The translations under genes were made by a program, and so were the position numbers. The notes beneath the pieces are model-generated. The model saw only the letters and a program-made list of their open reading frames with translations. It ran no database searches and was not told the DNA's origin. A stretch of 41,470 bases of DNA from an uncultured Bacteroidales bacterium (GTDB taxonomy: Bacteria; Bacteroidota; Bacteroidia; Bacteroidales; F082). Below, in pieces: positions 38,635-41,470 of this stretch (position 1 is the stretch's first letter; the number at the start of each line of letters is the position of its first letter). The DNA lies in contig CALFIT010000168.1 in NCBI GenBank assembly GCA_937877465.1, forward strand, positions 1-41,470, in the 5' to 3' direction.

Positions 38635-39402
38635 TCAATATATAAAAGGTATGATTCTCTTCACTTTTTTCGTATCGAGTTGGCTGCCAAACTCAGCCTT
38701 GTATCTATCGTAGATGCGTGCCGCCCGTGGGCAAAGGTTGGCGAAAGTCCACCATGCAAACACGGCACCGGCCCACGACCATGTGAGGATGGCGAAGCCG
38801 ACCCATTCCACGATCTCGCCGAAATAATTGGCCGAGGTCACATAGCGGAACATGCCTTCGGTGGGCAGATAATGCCGCGTGTCGCCGTCCTTGCGGAGGT
38901 TGCGGATGATGTCGTCAGAGTGGATGTTGATGAACATCCCGAGGATAAACACGAGAAAGCCCACAATGAACTTGGGCGTCGTCAGCCAGTCGGCGGGATA
39001 ATAGTCGGCAGGCGAGATGTAGAAAATCCAGCCGCCCTGCATAAAGGCATTCAACACGTTGAACGTCACACCCATCACGATGATGGAGAGCGGCATCCTG
39101 CTCTTGCCGCGCAAACGGAACGGGAACACGAACGAGCGTTGGAAATAATGCAACTCGAAGAGGAACAGGAAGGCCAAGCGCACCAAATCATCGCGGCGGT
39201 CGGAACAGAGCCAAAGCACCAACATGGCGACAAACACAGGCGATTCCATCAGCACCCAACCCAACTTGTTGTTGACCGTCGGACCCCATTTCTTGTCGTA
39301 GAACTTGCCATAGCCGGCATCCACGAAAAAGAGTGCCACAAACACCACCAAGGCCACGGCAGCCATGACGATTAGGAAAATGTTGAAAGCATGTAAAGAC
39401 AT
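38635..39402 (-). CDS. Steroid 5-alpha-reductase-like membrane protein
   Basis: This 255-residue protein has several transmembrane segments (for example IFLIVMAAVALVVFVALFFV and FIVGFLVFILGMFINIHSDD). The conserved C-terminal block of the 3-oxo-5-alpha-steroid 4-dehydrogenase family is present: RNLRKDGDTRHYLPTEGMFR, TSANYFGEIVEWVGFAILTW, NLCPRAARIYDRYKAEF and the end IPFIY. The family reduces the 4,5 double bond of 3-oxo-4-ene steroids with NADPH. It is the first gene of the operon, three bases before the OYE gene. The -7 TATTTTTG on the minus strand at 39430-39423 is its promoter. Confidence 0.9.
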   Translation of the reverse strand: MSLHAFNIFLIVMAAVALVVFVALFFVDAGYGKFYDKKWGPTVNNKLGWVLMESPVFVAMLVLWLCSDRRDDLVRLAFLFLFELHYFQRSFVFPFRLRGKSRMPLSIIVMGVTFNVLNAFMQGGWIFYISPADYYPADWLTTPKFIVGFLVFILGMFINIHSDDIIRNLRKDGDTRHYLPTEGMFRYVTSANYFGEIVEWVGFAILTWSWAGAVFAWWTFANLCPRAARIYDRYKAEFGSQLDTKKVKRIIPFIY

Positions 39403-39422
39403 ATCCGTTGAGAAATAAACTT

Positions 39423-39430
39423 CAAAAATA
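39423..39430 (-). promoter_or_regulatory. Reductase operon promoter -7 element
   Basis: The minus strand reads TATTTTTG, a consensus -7 element, about 20 bp before the ATG at 39402. Confidence 0.6.
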
Positions 39431-39516
39431 GGGAAAATAATTATCGCTCAACGATTTTTTCACCCAAACGCCGAAAAATTCCATTAATCACGACTTAACG
39501 GCCCTATCAGACGCAC

Positions 39517-39873
39517 TCAATACAGCACCTTGGAGTATTCCTCTTTCACGCGGAGGGCCAGCTCTTCGTCGCCTGTGGCATCAACGGCACCCATGAACTT
39601 CATGCGGGCGTTGTCGTAACGCATCTGCTGCTCGGTGGTCAGGTAATTGTGGACCTCCATATAGTTCTTGCCCATCATGACGAACTGCTCGACGGCTGCT
39701 TCCCAATCCTCTGCGGTATAGTGCTTTGACTTCTTCGCCACTTGATTGGTAAACTTCTCGGAATGGGAAACGACTTCTTCGGGGGTCTTCGCCTTCTCGT
39801 AGGTGGCCGGACCGCTTTGGCAACCGGCAAAAGCCAGCAGGAACACCAATAATAAAGGTAGGTACTTTTTCAT
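39517..39873 (-). CDS. Small lipoprotein of unknown function
   Basis: This 118-residue protein starts MKKYLPLLLVFLLAFAGCQS, a signal peptide with lipobox FAGC. The mature part is a helical, charged ~95-residue domain (EEVVSHSEKFTNQVAKKSKH, AVEQFVMMGKNYMEVHNYLT) resembling small Bacteroidota DUF lipoproteins. The family was not firmly recognised. Its promoter overlaps a 20-bp inverted repeat (39890-39944). It is monocistronic. Confidence 0.75.
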   Translation of the reverse strand: MKKYLPLLLVFLLAFAGCQSGPATYEKAKTPEEVVSHSEKFTNQVAKKSKHYTAEDWEAAVEQFVMMGKNYMEVHNYLTTEQQMRYDNARMKFMGAVDATGDEELALRVKEEYSKVLY

Positions 39874-39889
39874 TTCGTTGGTAATTTTG

Positions 39890-39944
39890 CGGCAAAAATA
39901 CGACTTTTTGCGTCGCCATCAAAAAAAAAGTCGTATTTTAGCCG
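39890..39944. repeat. 20-bp inverted repeat over the lipoprotein promoter
   Basis: CGGCAAAAATACGACTTTTT (39890-39909) and AAAAAGTCGTATTTTAGCCG (39925-39944) pair at 19 of 20 positions around a 15-nt loop. The minus-strand -7 element TATTTTTG lies in the left arm. The geometry (about 18-20-bp arms, 15-nt loop) is the same as the unit B palindrome, though the sequence is different. Confidence 0.75.
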
Positions 39945-40065
39945 ACTAATTCGTTGTTGAATTGCCATCGGTTGAACTGCTTAATCATTTGACAGGCAAC
40001 CGAAAACATTCGCAACGACAAAAGGATCAACAATTAAACAATTCAACAATAAACAAACAACATCT

Positions 40066-41470
40066 ATGAGTACTATCAAAGATTTGGAACCGAAAGGCGT
40101 GTTCAGCAATTTCTACAGCTTGACGCAGATTCCGCGCCCTTCGAAGAAAGAAGCCAAGGTGATCGCCTTCATGAAGCAATGGGGCGAAGACCACGGCCTT
40201 GAGACAATGGTCGACGAATGCGGCAACGTCATCATCCGCAAGCCCGCCACGCCCGGCATGGAAAACCGCAAGGGCGTCGTCCTGCAAGCCCACTTGGACA
40301 TGGTACCGCAAAAGAACACCGACAAGGTACACGACTTCGAGACCGACCCGATTGAGACCCACATCGAAAACGGGTGGGTGAAGGCCAACGGCACCACCCT
40401 CGGCGCCGACGACGGCTTGGGTGCCGCCGCTGCCATGGCCGTACTCGAGGCCACCGACCTGCAACACGGCCCCATCGAGGCCCTCTTCACCATCGACGAA
40501 GAGACCGGCATGACGGGCGCCAACCTGCTGAAGCCCGGCCTCCTCAACGGCGACATCCTGATGAACATGGACTCGGAGACCGAAGGCGAGCTTTATGTGG
40601 GCTGCGCCGGCGGCGTCGACACCATCGGCACCTGGACACCCACGTTTGAGGCCGTCCCCGCTGGGATGTCGGCCTATCGCCTGTTCGTGAAAGGCTTGAA
40701 AGGCGGTCACTCAGGCATGGACATCAACCTTGGCCGTGCCAATGCCAACAAGGTGATGAACGCCATGCTGCTGATGGCAGCCGAGAAGTACGGCCTGCGC
40801 CTCGCCTGCATCGACGGCGGCAGCCTGCGCAACGCCATCCCGAGAGAGTCGGAAGCCATCGTGGTCGTCCCCGAAGGCAAGAAAGCCGAGTTTGAAAAAT
40901 ACGCCGCCGAATACGAGGCCATCTGCAAGGACGAGTTCGCCCAGACCGAACCCGACCTCGCCATCCTCTGCGAAGCCACCGAGATGCCCCAGCAGGTCAT
41001 CGACGTGAAGACGCAAGACCACATGTTCACCGCCATCGCCCGCTATCCCAACGGCGTGATTGCCATGTCGGAAGACTTTGAAGGCACCACCGAGACCTCG
41101 AGCAACTTGGCCACGGTGAAGATGGAAGACGGCAAGATCGTGTGCGCCGCCCTCACCCGCAGCCTCGTCGACGCCGCCAAGGACAAGCTCGCCGAGCAGA
41201 TCCGCAAGAACCTCACCGACAACGGTGCCGAGGCCTACTCGACCGGCGACTATCCCGGTTGGAAACCCAACATCAACTCGACCATCCTCAACCTGATGAA
41301 GAAGGTCTACCAAGACAAGTTCGGCAAGGAGCCCAAGGTGATGGTCATCCACGCCGGCTTGGAATGCGGCATCCTCGGCTCGAAGTACCCGAACTGGGAC
41401 ATGGTGAGCTTCGGTCCCACCTTGGTACACCCGCATTCGCCCGATGAAGCCCTGCTCATCGAGAGCGTGC
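40066..41470 (+). CDS. pepD: PepD-type dipeptidase paralogue (3' end outside window)
   Basis: Reading from the ATG at 40066 the frame is open to the window end (468 codons). It aligns throughout with the pepD gene at 14984: IPRPSKKEAKVIAFMKQWGE, VVLQAHLDMV, TTLGADDGLG, FTIDEETGMTGA, MDSETEGELYVGCAGG, HAGLECGIL and SFGPTLVHPHSPDEA. All metal-binding and catalytic positions are kept. Only about 20 residues appear to be missing at the C-terminus. The two copies differ at many positions, so this is an old paralogue pair, not a recent duplication. Confidence 0.93.
   Translation, partial: MSTIKDLEPKGVFSNFYSLTQIPRPSKKEAKVIAFMKQWGEDHGLETMVDECGNVIIRKPATPGMENRKGVVLQAHLDMVPQKNTDKVHDFETDPIETHIENGWVKANGTTLGADDGLGAAAAMAVLEATDLQHGPIEALFTIDEETGMTGANLLKPGLLNGDILMNMDSETEGELYVGCAGGVDTIGTWTPTFEAVPAGMSAYRLFVKGLKGGHSGMDINLGRANANKVMNAMLLMAAEKYGLRLACIDGGSLRNAIPRESEAIVVVPEGKKAEFEKYAAEYEAICKDEFAQTEPDLAILCEATEMPQQVIDVKTQDHMFTAIARYPNGVIAMSEDFEGTTETSSNLATVKMEDGKIVCAALTRSLVDAAKDKLAEQIRKNLTDNGAEAYSTGDYPGWKPNINSTILNLMKKVYQDKFGKEPKVMVIHAGLECGILGSKYPNWDMVSFGPTLVHPHSPDEALLIESV

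Overview
The window looks like chromosomal DNA from a member of the Bacteroidales (phylum Bacteroidota). Three things support this. Many gene starts are preceded by the Bacteroidota promoter -7 element TAnnTTTG (rpsO, the tricorn-like protease, murB, three AAA+ ATPases and others). The primary sigma factor is short and lacks region 1.1. Several genes belong to families typical of the phylum (PCMD, DUF5606, a YgcG/TPM pair, and many AAA+/DUF4143 and DUF234 ATPases). The housekeeping genes are fairly GC-rich with C/G-ending codons. One block, about 27.1-33.3 kb, is clearly AT-rich and looks acquired. I cannot name the genus.

Layout. 1-152 holds the tail of an unidentified gene. 0.3-2.0 kb is a HipB/HipA-type toxin-antitoxin pair with twin operators. 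2.0-5.7 kb is the core set rpsO, pnp, rpoD. 5.7-7.1 kb is AAA+ ATPase unit A, inserted behind rpoD with a duplicate of the rpoD 3' end and terminator on its far side. 7.1-12.4 kb (minus strand) has mreB, a lipoprotein and several broken genes (AlbA/Schlafen-like, an unknown Bacteroidota protein with an in-frame stop, a LytTR regulator truncated into a glycosidase fragment). 12.5-14.1 kb is ATPase unit B, bracketed by two copies of a 49-bp palindrome. 14.1-16.5 kb is the rpe-pepD operon. 16.6-19.9 kb is a tricorn-like S41 protease (minus). 20.0-22.1 kb has two TPM-domain genes and ftsE. 22.2-24.4 kb has two glycosyltransferases (minus), divergent from murB (24.5-25.5 kb). 25.5-27.1 kb is ATPase unit C, bracketed by copies of a 29-bp double palindrome. 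27.4-32.8 kb is the AT-rich five-gene island of membrane and exported proteins, including a lipoprotein with sixteen DnaJ-type cysteine repeats. 33.3-35.0 kb is pyrK-pyrD. 35.1-35.5 kb is a DUF5606 gene. 35.6-39.4 kb is an operon encoding a steroid 5-alpha-reductase-like protein, an old-yellow-enzyme-type reductase, an SDR dehydrogenase and a PCMD protein. The window ends with a small lipoprotein and the start of a second pepD paralogue.

Most interesting. (1) Three AAA+ ATPases with DUF4143/DUF234-type C-termini and PD-(D/E)XK-like motifs each form a single-gene unit. Each lies between near-identical direct repeats, and each has its own palindromic sequence at its promoter. The repeats differ between units, so each protein may recognise its own sites; this may be a family of one-gene mobile or selfish cassettes. 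(2) The AT-rich island encodes the CxxCxGxG-repeat lipoprotein and two membrane proteins that share an unrecognised N-terminal module. (3) The reductase/dehydrogenase operon resembles clusters linked to bile-acid and steroid A-ring reduction in gut Bacteroidota. (4) A 24-bp hairpin repeat occurs in-frame inside murB and inside the protease gene, and in degenerate form upstream of rpe.

No tRNA, rRNA, CRISPR array or transposase gene was seen. All assignments come from reading sequence and motifs; no database search was run.
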